DNA of 6,691 bases from Planctomycetes bacterium UBA1662 (lineage in GTDB: Bacteria; Planctomycetota; UBA8108): the NCBI GenBank assembly GCA_002320775.1, contig DCKY01000061.1:1-6691 (forward strand), in the 5' to 3' direction. Below are positions 6,227 through 6,691 of the stretch, in pieces (the stretch's first letter is position 1; the number at the start of each line of letters is the position of its first letter). The position numbers and the translations under genes were made by a program. A model generated the notes under the pieces. That model had not been told where the DNA came from and did not search any database. It was given only the letters and a program-made list of their open reading frames with translations.

Positions 6227-6255
6227 TTGCCACCGAACCCAAGTTAGGCTATACA
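6227..6255 (+). promoter_or_regulatory. Putative promoter of the small downstream gene
   Basis: TTGCCA (6227-6232, 5/6), a 17-base spacer, then TATACA (6250-6255, 4/6). Transcription would start near 6262, leaving a ~56-base leader that opens with a hairpin. Inverted repeats overlap the spacer and start site (separate entry). Confidence 0.45.
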
Positions 6256-6280
6256 AACTAATAGTTGGTTTACCTAACTA
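6242..6280. repeat. Cluster of AACTA/TAGTT inverted repeats, operator- or leader-hairpin-like
   Basis: AGTTAGG (6242-6248) is the exact inverse of CCTAACT (6273-6279). Between them AACTA-A-TAGTT (6256-6266) is a palindrome. TAGTTGG (6262-6268) can also pair with CCTAACTA (6273-6280) around the loop TTTA with one bulged T. The arms lie in the spacer and at the start site of the putative promoter, which suggests a repressor site or a 5' mRNA hairpin. Confidence 0.5.
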
Positions 6281-6317
6281 ACCTTTGGCACTCCCTCTCA
6301 ACAAGAGAAAAGTCTTC

Positions 6318-6671
6318 ATGGGCGCCGACAACGCCAGGAAATCCGATCACTCCCAGGCCCCCTCGGGCGACGAACAGCGCCGGATCGACGTCCGGGTTGA
6401 GCTCGACGATGGAGGACGCCGGCAGATCATCATCCAGGACCTGAGCTACGGACCGGGAATCGGCTGGTATGCGCAGAAAACCATCCGGCTCGACCCGGAG
6501 CAACTCGAAGCCCTCCTGGGCGCCTTGTCCTGTGCCAGGCAGGAATCCCGGCGAATGGGGAACGGCTCCCGAAAGAGCCGGAAAGCCAGTCATTCCGCGG
6601 ATAGCATTTCCACGAACACGGCTCACCAGATTCTCCAATTAACCGATTTCCTCGACCTGGAAACCAGCTGA
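6318..6671 (+). CDS. Small conserved-looking protein of unknown function
   Basis: The protein is 117 residues from the ATG at 6318. GAGA at 6304-6307 is a weak, somewhat distant Shine-Dalgarno. The in-frame TTG at 6285 (128 residues) is an alternative with no better signal. A hydrophilic N-terminus (1-21) precedes a compact core (~22-74): R-I-D-V-R-V-E-L-D-D-G-G-R, I-I-I-Q-D-L, G-I-G-W-Y-A-Q-K-T-I-R-L, then a helix E-Q-L-E-A-L-L-G-A-L-S-C-A-R. The Ser/Arg/Lys-rich remainder looks disordered. The strand-rich core with an 'x-x-T-I-R-L-D-P-E-Q-L-E-A-L-L' ending is loosely reminiscent of PC4/YdbC-like nucleic-acid-binding folds, but this is only a resemblance. There is no signal peptide, so it is probably cytoplasmic. 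It has its own upstream promoter-like region. Confidence 0.7.
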   Translation: MGADNARKSDHSQAPSGDEQRRIDVRVELDDGGRRQIIIQDLSYGPGIGWYAQKTIRLDPEQLEALLGALSCARQESRRMGNGSRKSRKASHSADSISTNTAHQILQLTDFLDLETS

Positions 6672-6691
6672 GCGCCCTGCTCAAAAGAACC

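Larger units (their letters stand above)
6113..6317. other. Divergent intergenic region between tRNA-Val and the small gene
   Basis: These 205 bases hold back-to-back candidate promoters: one for the tRNA (minus strand, 6133-6161) and one for the small gene (plus strand, 6227-6255). They also hold the AACTA/TAGTT repeat cluster. The right part is markedly AT-richer than the surrounding genes, as expected for a control region. No small ORF with a convincing ribosome-binding site was found. Confidence 0.6.

Noticed and set aside
1..6691. CRISPR array, insertion sequence or rRNA
   Set aside because: No regularly spaced short repeats, transposase-like protein, terminal inverted repeats or rRNA-like sequence were seen. 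The repeats present are in-frame protein repeats or a promoter-sized cluster.

Overview
The window looks like a chromosomal piece of a GC-rich, Gram-negative-type bacterium, most probably an uncultivated, perhaps marine, Planctomycetota-like lineage. The main pointer is two large exported proteins that end in Fn3 plus paired EF-hand/dockerin-like repeats of the form D-x-N-x-D-G-x-V-x-I-S-D followed by a W/Y-L-F-L-G-G segment. I remember this architecture as common in such genomes. The assignment is inference from protein style; there is no rRNA in the window.

Layout: (1) bases 3-1094 (+) hold the 3' part of a secreted Fn3/dockerin-like protein, closed by a strong rho-independent terminator at 1138-1178. 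(2) Bases 1278-3320 (+) encode a 680-residue exported protein with three copies of a Cys-rich ~130-residue module, two TSP3-like calcium-binding linkers, one Fn3 and one dockerin-like pair. (3) Bases 3483-4544 (+) encode a thioredoxin-fold/TPR protein whose active-site motif is interrupted by an in-frame TGA exactly where the first redox cysteine belongs (W-TGA-G-W-C-K). A small hairpin with a GU-containing loop lies at bacterial SECIS distance downstream. The best reading is an exported selenoprotein with a U-G-W-C redox centre. (4) Bases 4657-6003 (+) encode an Amt ammonium channel with a cleavable signal peptide and all signature residues. (5) Bases 6036-6112 (-) are tRNA-Val(UAC), tail to tail with amt. 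(6) Bases 6318-6671 (+) encode a small protein of unknown function behind a promoter-like region rich in AACTA/TAGTT inverted repeats.

The genes do not form one evident pathway. The first two are related cell-surface or secreted proteins with the same type of C-terminal module. The selenoprotein and amt point the same way but are separated by 112 bp containing a plausible amt promoter, so they need not be co-transcribed. The main discovery candidate is the selenoprotein. A gene caller that treats TGA only as stop would start the gene at an internal codon near 3789 and lose the signal peptide and the whole redox site, or would call it a pseudogene.
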